DNA of 39,236 nt from Helochares maculicollis. Its lineage: Eukaryota > Arthropoda > Insecta > Coleoptera > Hydrophilidae. The first letter of the stretch is position 1; each line of letters opens with the position of its first letter. The stretch covers positions 1 to 39,236 of the forward strand of contig JAWQRO010000426.1 in assembly GCA_033557835.1 (NCBI GenBank), given 5' to 3'. Made by a program: the position numbers and the translations under genes. Shown here in pieces: positions 13,401 through 25,099 of the stretch. Below the pieces are notes generated by a model, which saw only the letters and a list, made by a program, of their open reading frames with translations, made no database searches and was not told where the DNA came from.

Positions 13401-16400
13401 TAACCACAATAATTACGCACTCTACTTGGTGATTGGTAATTATTATCAGGACAAAATAGGTACAACTTTATGTTGAATGTGTTCTATGAATTTCTAGTCA
13501 TTTCGCAATAATGTAGCTAACTTTGCCGATTTATTCATCTTAGGGATGCCTGGGAGAAATTGCAAAAGGAAATTAAAAATAGAGAGAAATTATTACACGC
13601 AGCTGGAGAAATCCATCGATTCCACAGAGATGTTTCTGATGCCTTATCAAGAATTCAAGAGAAAGATGCTGCACTGGGCACAGAACTGGGACGGGACCTT
13701 AATTCAGCACTTGCTTTAATGCGAAGACACGAAGCCTTTGAAAATGAATTGGTTGTACTAGAGGCACAATTACAAATTTTAATTGATGATGCTACCAACT
13801 TAAGAAAATTGTACCCCAATAATCGTTCTCAACTACAACAGCAGCAAGAAGTTGTTGTTACTGCATGGCAGGGCCTTAAAGAAAGAGCAGATTTACGAAG
13901 AGAAAAACTGCAGGCCAGCGTAGATTTACAAAAATTCTTGACCCAAGCAAGAGATTTGACTAACTGGGCTTCTAGTTTGCGAATGGCAATGTCAGCAGAA
14001 GAAAATGTACGCTCCGCTGCCAGGGCACAAGCTCTTAAAAATGAACATCAAGCCCTGAAAGTGGAAATTGAAGCTCGAGAACAAAGTTTTCAGGATGCTG
14101 CAAATATGGCAACTGCAATGGAACAAACAGGTAAATCACTTAGAATTCCATATATCATGTCATTCAAATCAATTTTACTTTTTTTTACTAGGGCATTACG
14201 ATGCAGCAGCAGCGGTGGTAAGATGCAATGCACTATTTGAAGAACGGGACAAATTGCACAAAGCCTGGACCATGAAGAACATTCATCTCGACCAATTAAT
14301 AGATTTGCACTTCTTCCTGAGGGAAGCGAAACAGCTTGAAAATATATCAAACGCCCAAGAGGCTTCATTAGGAAACACTGACTTTGGAGACACAATCGAT
14401 GAAGTCACAAGTCACATGAAGAAACAAGAAGCTTTCGAGAAACTAATCAATTCTCAAGACGAGCGCCTCGAGCTTCTTTTTGACTCTGGAAACAAACTCA
14501 TATCTCAAAATCATTTCGAGAGTGCCCAAATTGCCGCTCGTTTAGCAGATATTCAAACGAAAAGACTGAGAGTAAAACAACTATGTGCGGAAAGACGCCA
14601 GCAACTAGAAAACGCCCTTCTGTATGCGGAGTTCAAGCGTGATGTAGCTGATGCAATGAATTGGATAGCAGAAAAAGATAAAAAGCTTGAATCTGAAATT
14701 AAAACGGGTGAAGTAATAGCTGACCTCCAAGATAAGATTAAGAAACTACAAAAGCATCAAGCATTCCTAGCGGAAATTGCAGCCAACGAAAGCCGAATTG
14801 TGGAAATTTACAATAAGGGAACTACTCTTATATCAAAGAGGCATGCTGCAACACCAGAAATTAAGAAACAACTATCTGAATTAGAAACAGCTTGGAACAA
14901 GTTGAAGTATGAAATTAATTTAAGAGGAAAGGGTCTTGAAGAAGCTCAAGATATTCTTGAATTCAATAACGTGCTAGACAAGTTGGAAGCTTGGATTCGT
15001 GATAAGGAAGTAATGATTCAAGCCAATGATACAGGACGAGACTATGAGCATTGTCAAGCCCTACAAAGAAAATTAGATGATATGGACAGCGATATGCGAG
15101 TGGACGAAGAAAGAATCAAAAGCATGAATGCATTAGCTAATAAACTACTCAAGCAAGGGCAACCAGGAGTTGAAGACAGGAGAGATAATTTCATTAAAAA
15201 ATACCACCATTTGCAAGGAGCACTTGAGCAATATCGGGAAAAGTTAGCAGGAGCATCCGAAGTCCATCTATTCGATAGAGATGTGGCAGATACTCTTCAG
15301 AGAATTAACGAAAAAACTGTGGCTATGGAGAGCGATGATTTAGGCCGTGATTTAGACGATGTACAGACTTTACAACGCAAGCAAGAAGCTTTGGAAAGAG
15401 AAATGACTGCGGTTGAAAATAAATTGAAAGATCATGACCGTGACTCTTATAAATTAATGCAGAAATACCCTAATAGCGCCGATCATATCCAACAAAAAGT
15501 TGATGAGCTTCAGAAACAATGGAATAATTTATTGGATGCCAGGGAAAAACGTAGGAATAATTTGGAAAATGCGTACACAAGGCAGAAATTCTTTGCAAAT
15601 TTGACAGACCTTGAACTATGGGTGGCAGACTCAATTAAGCGCATGGAATCCCGCCCCAAGCCTATGAGTGACGCTGAGGCCGAAGCCCAATTAGCACTGC
15701 ATGATGAATTGAAAGTTGAAATTGACGGACGTCAAGAAGCTTTTAGAAAATTGATTGAGTTTGGGCATATTCTGGCACAAAATGAAGATCCTGAAGTTTT
15801 AGATGCAGTTGGAAGGCTAATGGATTTACAAAAATCAATAAACGATGCTTGGAATCAACACAAAAATGACTTGACCCATGAATATTTAGTACAGCAATTC
15901 AATGAACAAGCAGATCAATTGGATGCTTGGTTAGCATCGAAAGAAGCATTCCTAAATAACGAAGATATTGGCGATAATTTGAGGGCAGTGGAAACACTAA
16001 TCAGAAAACACCAAGATTTTGAAGTCACTTTGAATCAACAACTCAGTCGAGTTTCCGAATTAGAAAAAATGGGCGAAGAATTGCTCAATGATAAAAGATA
16101 TGACAATCAACCGATTAAGAAGCGTTTAGAGGCTATAGTAAAACGAAAAGATAAATTGTTAAAATCTAGTTTAGCTAGGATGCACACTTTGGAAGAATCA
16201 AGAGCCTTGCATCTGTTCATCAGAAATATTCATGAAGTCGAGAATTGGTTGGCACAAAAGATACAAGTTGCCAGCGATGAGAATTATAGGGAGCCAAGTA
16301 ATTTGCAAAGTAAAATCCAAAAACATGCAGCTTTTGAAGCTGAAATTTTAGCCAACACTGCTCGTGTTCAAGGTATTATAATTGAAGGGCAAGAGCTAAT

Positions 16401-19400
16401 AAAAAGCAAACATTTTGCAAGTAAAGAAATTTCAACAAGGTTAGAAGATCTTGAAACCGACTGGAAGCATCTTCTTGATGTGTCAAATTTGAAAAAAGAT
16501 CGTCTTAATGATGCTTATCAAGCTTTGCTTTTCAACAGATCTTTGGATGAGTTTGAGATGTGGCTGACTGAAATTGAACAACAAATTCAGTCCAAAGATT
16601 ATGGCAAGGATCTTATCACTGTTAATAGTCTATTGAAGAAACACACCGCTTTGGAAAATGATGTGCAGCAACATACCGAAAATTGTGAAGCTATTAATGA
16701 AGCAGCTGAACAATTTTTGAAGACTCGGCATTTCATGTGGGATGAACTGCAAGAAAGGGCTAATAAAGCAATTGCACGATTTACTCAGCTCCAGGAACCG
16801 ATGCAAACTCGTAGAGATAATTTGGAATCATCTTCAATGTTGCACCACTTCACAAGGGATGTTGAAGATGAACTACAATGGTTGTCTGATAGAGAACCCT
16901 TGGCAGCTTCAAATGATTTGGGCTTCACCTTGACTTCAGTCCAAAGTCTCCAAAAGAAACACCAAGCATTGGAATCTGAATTATTATCAAGAGAGCCTAT
17001 AGTAAGTGGATTAGTTGCAAGGGCTGCTCACTTGAAGAGAGCCGGACATGGTGAATCACATATCATAGACAATAAAGCTTTGGAAGTGAAGAGCAAGTTA
17101 ACCCAAATAAGAGATATGGCCAGTGTTAGAAAACTAAGGCTGCAAGACGCCTTGGAAGCACAAATGGTAAGTTAAATTGCTTTTGAAACGATCAGTGAAT
17201 TACATATCACATGTTTTTTTTTGCAGTACTATGCAGAAGCAGATGAGGCATTGACTTGGTTGGCTGAAAAGAAACCAATTTTGAGTTCATCAGAAGTCGG
17301 TAAAGATGAAGAATCCACTCAGTCGTTGCAAAGAAAGTTGGAGGCCTTGAATTGTGAAATTAATGCATTTGAGAAAATGGTTGAAAAATTGTCCGCTACT
17401 GCAATTAGTCTCATTGATAGGCAGCATTATGACTCGGAAAATGTGGCAGCTAAACAGGTAAATTTTGTTACTGTTTCTAGTAATGGGAGTGTATTTAGAT
17501 CATTATTTTGTATAATTAATTGTCAGGTTGTCTGGAAAGTAATTTAGTTTATTTATGAGAATGAACGAGGACTTTCTTATAGTGACGAAATGTTTTATCG
17601 AATTACATTTTGTCCAATATCTTTTGGCAACTTTCTGTAACCATATTAACAATCTTTTGTTTTATTGCTGGCAAAAACTAAACATTTTGTAGGAATTAAA
17701 TCAAGTATTAAAAGATGTAAGACCTGGACAATTATTTTGGTGGAACACACCTTTTCTATTGATCGATTCTGGCTTTTTTTGTTTAAATGTTTAATTCAAA
17801 ATGCTGACAGTTCTCTTCAGAACTGATTATTGTTTTTTCTGGAAGAATTTAAAACTCACAATTCCCATGAATTTGAGATTAATACTAATTGCTCAGCAAT
17901 TTCATGAGTAACTGATTTGTTTCTTGCGCGTTTACCATATTTGTTATGGCATCAACCAAAATTGTAGAGTAGAATCAATAATTTTTTTTTCACAAGCAAG
18001 CCTTAATATATATCGCTGTCAAAATATATCATGACTATTCAGCTTAAGTATGAAGTTGACTGAGAAAAAGGACAATTATTTCTGTATTGGAAAAAACTAG
18101 ATTATTTTCTGAACAACCCAATAGTTTTGCCAGTCTTGAATGGAAGAATATTTTTAATTTTTTGATGTTATTGTCCAAAGCAGAGGCTAGATGTGAAAAA
18201 TATTTAAGTATTTTTTCTAGAATGGGATAGAAATTAGGATTCCTATTTTATACAAGTCGGATGCCAAAATGCGTAAGGACATTGATTACCATGGAATAGC
18301 ACATCACGCGATAGAATGCCAACTGCTGATTTTGCTTTAGAAGCTTTTACAACTATTCAATATTTTAAATTATATAATGCAGTTGTTATTGCCAAATCTT
18401 AATAATTTTGGAGTTTGACAAAAGCACAACTCATTAACAAATGCAAATCAGAAAAGATTTTGCTTCACAATTGGCTGTTCGAACATTTTTTGTCTACAGA
18501 AAGTTTGCATTTAAAAATGAATTTTTGCTAAAATGCCTTAGTAGTAAGTTTCGAGTAAATTTATCTTTGCTCATATTCCTTGAAATAAATCCGTCAAGGT
18601 CTTTTCACTGTAATGTACAGCATGTTAATAAATGTTTTCATTTCACCACATGAAATTAGATTTAGAGTAACATTGGTATTTGCGTTTACTATACTCATAA
18701 TATATAAATCTTTGCTCTTCCATCAATCCAAGCAAATATGTTTTTTGTGCTTATATACGCTAGAAGAACAAAAAAAAGGTTATCTGAACATTAATTTGTT
18801 AAGAGTTCCTAACCACCCTTACAACTGCACTGTCATTACTGGAATCAAAGATCTCATTTATTATTTCACAAAAAACTCTTTCGTGTTTACTCTTTTTACA
18901 ATTAAGTAATCATTTAAAAATATTTCCTAAAATCAAAATACAACTTGCATAAAATGAAAAACTAACACATTAAACTAAATATTACAGCAAAAACTTAAAA
19001 TTATCTATATATTAAGTGTTAGTGGGATAATAAGAATAAATGCTAATGATAGCTAAGACAAGTAATTTATTATTCTAGGGAGAAATTGAGGTCAATTTCA
19101 AAGACATTCAACGCCTGTTATCTGAAAGAGAATTGAAACTCTCTGAAGCTCTAGCCTACTTTGGCTTCATAAGGGAATGCAATGAAGTTCAAGAATGGAT
19201 GACGGAACAACAAACAAAAGCAGCCTCTGAAGATTACGGCACAGATGTAGAACACGTAGAATTGCTTACGCAAGCATTTGAGACTTTCTTGGCCAGTCTG
19301 ACCAACAGTGAACAAAGAGTACAAAGCTGTATTGAAAGCGGCAAACGTCTAATAGCTGCCAGCAGCTCATACACCCCCAAAATTGAAGATCGCGTGGCAG

Positions 19401-22142
19401 ATGTAAAGTCACAATGGGATGACCTCATGGAATTGGCTCATGCTAGGCAGGAAGCTTTGGCTGGTGCTAAGCAAGTTCATATGTTTGATCGGACTGCTGA
19501 CGAGACAATCGCATGGATTGTGGAAAAGGAGGCAGTTTTATCAATTGATTATTTTGGAAACGATTTGGAAAGTATACAAGCTTTGGTGAGGAAACATGCG
19601 GCTATTGAAACCGAATTGCTAGCAGTTAAAGAGCAAGTTGAATCTGTGGAGCAGGAAGCTGCCCGATTAATAGAGGAATTCCCTGATGCTGAGGAACACA
19701 TTGAAGTTAAAAGGGAAGATACGGTAGCTGCTTGGGAAGAGCTCCAACACCATGCTCAAATTAGAAAGCAAAATCTTCAACAAACGGAGCATTTACAAAC
19801 TTATTTCGATCAGTACCAAGATTTACTGGCTTGGTCTAATGAAATGCTAGCTAAAGTTACATCACCCGACTTACCTCAAGACGTATCTGGGTCTGAGCTA
19901 CTTATAGAAAAGCATAAAGAACTGAAGGTTGAAATAGATGCCCGGTCCAATATTTTTGAACAGTTTTATATTGCCGGTCATCATTTAATTCAAAATGGGC
20001 ACTTCATGTCGCAGGACATCAGCGATAAAATACGTAACTTACAATCTAGGATGGAAACATTAGTGCGAACTTGGCAGAATAGAAGTAATTTATATGATCA
20101 GAACTTGGACGTTCAATTGTTTAAACATGAGGCAAATCAATTAGAAAACTGGATTGTAGTGCGAGAGAATAATTTGAAAGATGGAAAAACAGGAGAGACC
20201 ATAATGCAAGTTGAGGAGCTTATTAGAAAACATGATGATTTTGAAAAAACTATTGTGGCGCAAGAAGAAAAGTTTGCTGCTTTGAAACGCATTACCATGG
20301 TAGAAGAAGCTTTTATATTATTAAAGGAAAGAGAAGCTCGGGAACGACAAGAAGAGCGAGAGCGTATAGAAAGAGAGAGGCTGGAACAAAGGAAGAAGGT
20401 TGAAATGCAACGAATCACAGAATTGAGAAAACAGGAACAAAGGGATCGGCCCGAAGAAATTCCCAAACCAGAAGAGAGAGTTAATGGTACAACACCTTAT
20501 CCAGATGCTCCTAAAGATGGTAACGGTACTTCCTTGACTAAGTCAAACTCCGTGGCTCATATGTTTGGAGATAGGATCCGTGGTCGTGGTGATGCAAGTG
20601 TAAAACGAGCAGAGAGTATGAAAGTTGGACCAAACAAACCTAAGAGGACTCCTTCCTTTACCACAAGGCGAAGAGGTTCATTAAGAAGTAAGCATTTTGT
20701 TGGTTTCATTAATAAATTATTTCACTAACATTTTTCTTCAGAATCACCAGAAAGAGAATTGCCACCTGTGGAAATACAGTCGTTCTTAGAAAGAAAGCAA
20801 GTGTTGACAGCAGGATTAAAGAGAGCTTCCAACCGAGCTTGGAAAAATGTTTACACAGTACTATGCGGTCAATTATTATGCTTCTTCAAAAATAAAGAAG
20901 ACTTCATGTTGAGTAAAGCTTTGTGCCCTCCAATTGGTATCCATAATTCCTTGTGTTCAATCGCAGATGATTATTACAAGCGCAAACATACATTCAGATT
21001 AGTTAACCCAGATAAGTCAGAATTCTTGTTTTCATGTAATACCAACGAGGAAATGCAAGATTGGGTAAAGAAAATTTCATTTAGGGCTAGATTGCCACCA
21101 AGCCAACAGTTGTTAAACTTGGAAATCCCAAAAGTGAGTTTTGATTGAAAGACACATTTGAATTTTTCATAAATTTGTGAATTTCAGGATACTCATGAAC
21201 TAGACCAAAGCTCCCAGTCGAGCAGAACATCAAGTCCAGATGTTGCTGATTCGGTTGTTTTAAGGCACGACCCGCAATTTGTTAATGGGAATTCCCAGCA
21301 TCAAGGACATAGGCACACACTATCAGGTAAATATCGCAATTAAAAATGAATTTGTATACACTAGTACAAAAGGAATAGCACTCTATAATCGCAACTATTT
21401 ATTTGAAGTAACGAAATTAATGGATAAGTCTATTCTTTTGCGCTAGAGCATACTAAGGCAGTAAGGTACAGTCCTTTATTAACTTTTGTAACATATTTTT
21501 ATACATCAAATTTAACACATATTAGCAACATATAATGTATGCTTTTCTTAATTGCAAACTAATATAGGAGAGAGTCCACCACCTTTACCGATGAGTGAAC
21601 CACCAAATAACTACACAGGCCGACATCGAACTTTAGACAACCGAAGAGAAGACCATGGTCAGTTTGCATGTGAATCACAAGTGTGATACTAATTTGTTAA
21701 CATATTGCACTCATTTTCTTTTCTAATTCCTTTCAACCTTTTATTTTTATTTTGTTTTGGCCGAATGAAAACTGGAACGATTTCCTAGTTTTCATATTAA
21801 AAACGTTTTACTTTTCCTAAGCATTGGTTTTATGGCAAAGTTTGTTACATTCCATCCAATTTGTGATATGATTGTTCTGGTTTTCATCTAAAAGCCAATT
21901 ATTTGCGGTGTTTGATCTTTGCAATGCATGTTCAAAGTTGACTACATGAATGTATATAGGCTGTGTGATCATTGACAGTTATTATTTTAGGTAATGACAC
22001 CAACTTACGTTCAGATTGGGGGTCTCCTACATCTTCAATTCAAAGGCCGTCATCGATGCAGCCTGCACCAACAGATCACAAAAAATCATCACGAATAATG
22101 GATTTATTTAGAAAGAAAAGACACCCAACATCGCAAATGTAA
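4477..22142 (+). CDS. kst: Beta-heavy spectrin (karst), 15 coding exons
   Basis: Apical beta-spectrin, which cross-links actin with alpha-spectrin under the apical membrane of epithelia. Exons, all with GT..AG junctions and matching phases: 4477-4652, 4742-5026, 5210-8493, 8553-8790, 8853-8992, 9051-10518, 10575-10720, 13544-14130, 14192-17166, 17227-17457, 19079-20687, 20742-21133, 21188-21326, 21568-21657, 21991-22142 (TAA). From ATG 4533 (MTQRDEVQKF) they total 11856 nt, 3951 residues, close to fly karst (about 4100). Two CH domains occupy about residues 20-240, an SH3 about 832-888, spectrin repeats fill the rod up to about residue 3560, then come a charged linker and a PH domain (about 3704-3812). 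The SH3 plus the very long rod separate it from conventional beta-spectrin. The first exon is open upstream of 4533, so a longer N-terminus is possible. No frameshift or internal stop was found. Confidence 0.96.
4533..5581 (+). other. kst: Karst actin-binding domain (tandem CH1-CH2)
   Basis: CH1 is split between the exons at 4477 and 4742 (KTFTKWMNSFL, then DLFTDLADGRKLLKLLEIIS and RVHKIENVNKSLDFL). CH2 starts the exon at 5210 (SAKDALLLWAQRKTNGYPGV, then FSGSWRSGLAFNALIHAHRP and LLDAEDVDTTRPDEKSVITY). The LLLW/GYPGV and DAEDV signatures are those of spectrin-family actin-binding CH pairs. The domain ends near the FARMKNEEKSGRR segment that leads into the first spectrin repeat. Confidence 0.95.
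7160..7640 (+). other. kst: Karst SH3 domain with acidic and basic flanking linkers
   Basis: The SH3 runs about 7300-7465 (VKALYPFNDHG, then NPDWWCVRKMDGSEGFAPANYV), carrying the ALYPF, WW and NY binding-groove signatures. It interrupts the spectrin-repeat rod, the diagnostic position for beta-heavy spectrins. The linker before it is acidic (EVWEDEPIEKIEHKDVIEEK). The linker after it is strongly basic and contains KRKLDDSNSVPKRQK (7586-7630), which fits the bipartite nuclear-localisation pattern; whether it functions as one is unknown. Confidence 0.93.
10721..13543 (+). other. kst: Large karst intron (2.8 kb)
   Basis: The intron runs from GTAAGT at 10721 to the TTAG acceptor at 13543. It is AT-rich, with a 102-codon plus-strand open frame at 11867-12175 that resembles nothing I know and is probably chance. 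Its one notable content is the candidate cassette exon at 12879-12932, listed separately. Confidence 0.8.
12879..12932 (+). CDS. kst: Candidate 54-nt cassette exon of karst
   Basis: Inside the 2.8-kb intron, an acceptor (TACTAATGTTTTAG, with a branch-point-like TACTAA just upstream) and a donor (CG|GTAAAG) bracket 54 nt. Entry and exit phases are both 2, exactly the phase of the surrounding junction, so inclusion adds 18 residues (DAPSDIVKEVATKHQIMR) with no stop and leads into DAWEKL. The encoded peptide resembles the end of the preceding exon (DSPYSSEIQTKQEQLV), also just before DAWEKL, as if derived from it. Inclusion would insert about five helical turns into a spectrin repeat. Skipping gives a normal repeat, so if real it is probably alternative. 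Confidence 0.45.
17458..19078 (+). other. kst: Karst intron (1.6 kb) carrying a mariner relic
   Basis: The intron runs from GTAAAT at 17458 to the TTCTAG acceptor at 19078. Its 5' part contains the decayed mariner described separately. The remainder, about 18050-19078, is AT-rich with short open frames I do not recognise. Confidence 0.75.
17524..17960 (-). mobile_element. Decayed mariner-like element in a karst intron
   Basis: GGTTGTCTGGAAAGTAAT near 17525 looks like a mariner terminal inverted repeat. On the minus strand, about 17720-17760 encodes KGVFHQNNCPGLTSF, matching the FHQDNARPH catalytic block of mariner transposases with the catalytic Asp replaced by Asn. Stops follow and the block containing the next Asp seems deleted. 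The other end of the element was not located. It is a relic and probably harmless to karst splicing. Confidence 0.5.
20300..20687 (+). other. kst: Karst charged linker between rod and PH domain
   Basis: After the last repeat-like helix the protein becomes a highly charged stretch rich in Arg and Glu (REARERQEERERIERERLEQ), then a Ser/Lys/Arg-rich tail (VKRAESMKVGPNKPKRTPSF) that runs to the exon end at 20687. The first part probably extends as a single charged helix; the second looks disordered. Such linkers precede the PH domain in beta-spectrins. Confidence 0.75.
20742..21133 (+). other. kst: Karst PH-domain exon
   Basis: This exon encodes a pleckstrin-homology domain: FLERKQVLTAGLKRASNRAW opens the first strands, RKHTFRLVNPDKSEFLFSC the later strands, and NEEMQDWVKKISF the C-terminal helix with its invariant Trp. 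In beta-spectrins this domain binds phosphoinositides and contributes to membrane recruitment. Entry phase 1, exit phase 0. Confidence 0.93.
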
Positions 22143-22648
22143 TATATTCAATTATGAAATGCATTTATTTTAAATATATTTTATTTTTTACTAGTTTTGT
22201 AGTACCAAAAGTATTGTTGTATTCTAATTATGTTGTAAACTAAATCCACTTTGTATATACATTTACTATAGGCTAATGATTAGTGTAATTAATAATATAT
22301 TCATACAAAGAACCAAATAATTTTGTTGCAATTGATTATGAATAAAAAACGTATAATAAAATGTTTTAATTCATTACTAATCATTAGGTGCATAGATGAG
22401 ATCATCTTAATACTAATATTTCACATTACACACATTATTGACTTTGGTAGTGTATAATTAACTGTAAGTCAGATTCATAGCAAACTCTGAAAGTTGTTGT
22501 AACCTTTATTTTATAATATGAAACACTATTATTAAATTATTTTTTAAAACAAGCATATGAAAATAACCTGTCAATGAAACATGTTTTTGTGCATTTTTCT
22601 TATTTTTTAAAGAAAATAATCAAACTAACTGCATTACTTCATTTTTCA
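22143..22648. other. Karst 3' UTR and convergent intergenic region
   Basis: AATAAA at 22341-22346, about 200 nt after the karst stop, is the likely karst polyadenylation signal. TTTATT at 22505-22510 is an AATAAA on the minus strand, about 140 nt beyond the stop of the convergent gene at 22649. No other feature was seen. Confidence 0.6.
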
Positions 22649-22884
22649 TTAGTCCCTAGGGGCAGGTTTCGGAGGATGACTGTAGTTAAAGTAAATCAAT
22701 CCAGATATTTTAGAGATCACAATTGACCCTATCAAAGCGGCTACTCCAAGAATCAAGTGAGCATTATATTTACGTTGGTGTGCATCATACTCAGTTTGCC
22801 AGCAACCTGATGGTGAAGGCATGTCGTTATATGTAGCGAATTTAGTCTTGCGGGGGTCTAAAATGGTGTAGTTTCTCTTTGGAA
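22649..22884 (-). CDS. Small mitochondrial membrane protein, prag01 (Deltamet_res) family, paralogue 1, partial
   Basis: This is the main coding exon of a small protein of the insect family named after deltamethrin resistance protein prag01. It encodes VPKRNYTILDPRKTK, the signature MPSPSGCWQTEYDAHQRKYN, one membrane segment (AHLILGVAALIGSIVISK) and a short tail ending PAPRD. By my count it matches the paralogue at 28409 at 57 of 78 positions. The acceptor (TTTTATTGACAG) is at the same codon and phase as in that paralogue, but I could not find the leader exon. A minimal candidate is ATGACA followed by G|GTGAAG near 23190-23200, supplying only Met-Thr. An in-frame ATG inside the intron could start an intron-retained form with a hydrophobic N-terminus. 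The exon has no stop or frameshift, so the gene may be functional. Cellular role unproven; a respiratory-complex subunit is speculation. Confidence 0.75.
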
Positions 22885-25090
22885 CTGTCAATAAAAGAAA
22901 TATCTTTTTAATAAACATTAAAGGTATAATACATCATTTAATATCAAATAAATTATTTTTTGCTTTTGTGGTATTTTTAAGTATAAATAATTGTTTCCTT
23001 GAAGATGTATTGTATTGTACATACATTAGAGTCGATTTGTCTAAATTTCTAGATTTATATAAAAACTACTAATATAGATTTGACTTTAAAAGCAATCTCG
23101 TGGGAAATAAATATCAGCGTACATAACATAATTATTAATAGATCAGCTGTAGTTCTTAATTATAGTTTTAAGTCAGTTGTTGCAAACTTCACCTGTCATT
23201 ATTTACTTTTGTTTCACATAGACATGTTGAAAACAATAAATGCATATACATGCGGAAGCAGTAGCATCTCCTGCTAAGATACCACCCAAAAAGTATGCCA
23301 ACTGCTGTAGCTATACGAACCATCTCCCAAATTTACAAAAATAAAGCACTATTCTTACATGTAATAACAGTCCAACTTACAAAACTTGCAGAAGGGTAAA
23401 ATCTGTACTTTTGATGAGTATAGACCTGTACTCGCCAAATGCCAGTCACACAGCACAGCGTTTTATGTTTATACCTCCTTAAAATATGATTAATGCAAAA
23501 AGAGAACTAACTCATTCTCTGTAGACTGTCCTGGCCTCTGGAAGCAAACTCCAGGATGGCAAAGGACGCTAAGGATCTGCAGAGATAAAACTACTACCAA
23601 TTATATTTAACTGCACATCTCTCTCGAATCGAGTAAGTCTACAAGAGCTTGAGCAATTAGTCGAACAGATCAAGTGGGACATCATAAGACTTGATGAAAT
23701 ATGAGGGAGAAATGAATCCTTATAAAGTTTAAATAAGGCCATCTACTGTATCACGGAGGTTCAGACATGGGATGAACTAGTGGAGTAGGATTTTTGATAA
23801 ACAAAAAAAATAAACATTGCTGTTCACATATAAAAGTACTCTGAAATCGAAGGATCAAAAATGTAGAAACCATAGTTTCAGGATTAACAAAATCAAAATG
23901 TTAGAATGTTGATAATAAAAAGAGACTATTCATGTTTACTCTGCGACTCAAATATTCAAACGTTCATAATGCTATCATAACAAATAGTATGGTTAAACAC
24001 TTATTAGATATGAAATTTAAGGGAATGTGCTTAAATCCAAATATCATGGAGAGAACATATGTGGCGATGCAAAAGAAATAAAAGCAAATAAAGCTGGTTT
24101 ATACTTTAAAGTAAGCAAAACATTTATTTGTGAATGCACCCACGAATCAAACTATTTTTTAACATGCTTACAAAATCTCAGAAAAAATTCAACTCAACAG
24201 TTTAGCTGAATTATTTTTAAACTTGTTTTAAGAACTCAGTTATTTAATTTAATGATAATTCGCATCCACAAATTGCTACAACACAACATTACTTGAAACA
24301 TTTTCAATTATGATGTAGAAATGTTATAGGTAAGTTCTGATTTTTAACCTTTACGAATAACAATGAAAATGTATTGCAAAAATTAATGAAAATCTAATCA
24401 CCTTCTTTTGGTACAGATTCAAGAAAAAATTGAAATTAAATACTATAGTACTCAAGAATAATCTTTAAAAAACCAAGGCTTAATCATTATAATCAATCGT
24501 AATCCTGCAAAATTTCTGATAACCAATGTAAAATACAAATTATGATAATTCTTAAATCTACTAATCATCAATACTTGCCCATCACTCTGTATATAACTTT
24601 GTAAATATTGGTTTAAAAATGATACTACTTTCTTTTGCAGATATTAAATGTGCGTGAATTTATTCCATCCTCAGTCGCAACTTTTATTATTTTTCAGTCT
24701 AATTTTCTGAAGAAATTAGATGTTCATAAAAAATTCCATTTTGCTTATAATTCTTTTTACATCTAGTCCAATTTAGGTTTTTGAGTTGTCAGTCTTGTTT
24801 CGACTTTTGAAAAAATTGCATGCTGGAAAAATTCCATTCTTACTGGTAAATGTTCTTATCTTAAATCTAGCTTCGGCTTTAGCAGAGGCCACGTGTTTGA
24901 TTTTGTTCTCTCCTCGTTCGTACTTGTGTTATTTTCAATTTTGGCTTGGCCAGTTTAGAAGTTAGATGTCATTAAAATTTCATCTGCAATCTTGTTTATT
25001 TGTTTGGTATAATGATTTCTTTCTTAGAATTGTTGTTAAAGAGTGTAAAAAGTCTGATCAGCTGTATTGGAATTATATAGATAAATATTT
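22885..25090. other. Upstream region of paralogue 1
   Basis: AT-rich DNA that should contain the intron and leader exon of the gene at 22649, although no good leader exon was recognised. It also contains a LINE endonuclease relic (about 23600-23990, listed separately). The rest holds only short open frames without recognisable content. Confidence 0.5.
23600..23990 (+). pseudogene. LINE endonuclease relic
   Basis: In shifting plus-strand frames this stretch resembles the start of an apurinic endonuclease domain of a non-LTR retrotransposon: NCTSLSNRVSLQELEQLVEQ, then IKWDIIRLDEI (the family's IKWDIIGLSE-type catalytic block), then a GVGFLINKK-like segment near 23785-23810. Stops and frameshifts are frequent, so it is not functional. 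Confidence 0.55.
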
Positions 25091-25099
25091 TTCATTCTC

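Noticed and set aside
23080..23330. Possible leader exon of prag01 paralogue 1 (frames starting MVRIATAVG, or ATGACA|GTGAAG)
   Set aside because: The first joins the main exon out of frame. The second supplies only Met-Thr and no targeting peptide, so it is kept only as a weak candidate in the gene entry.
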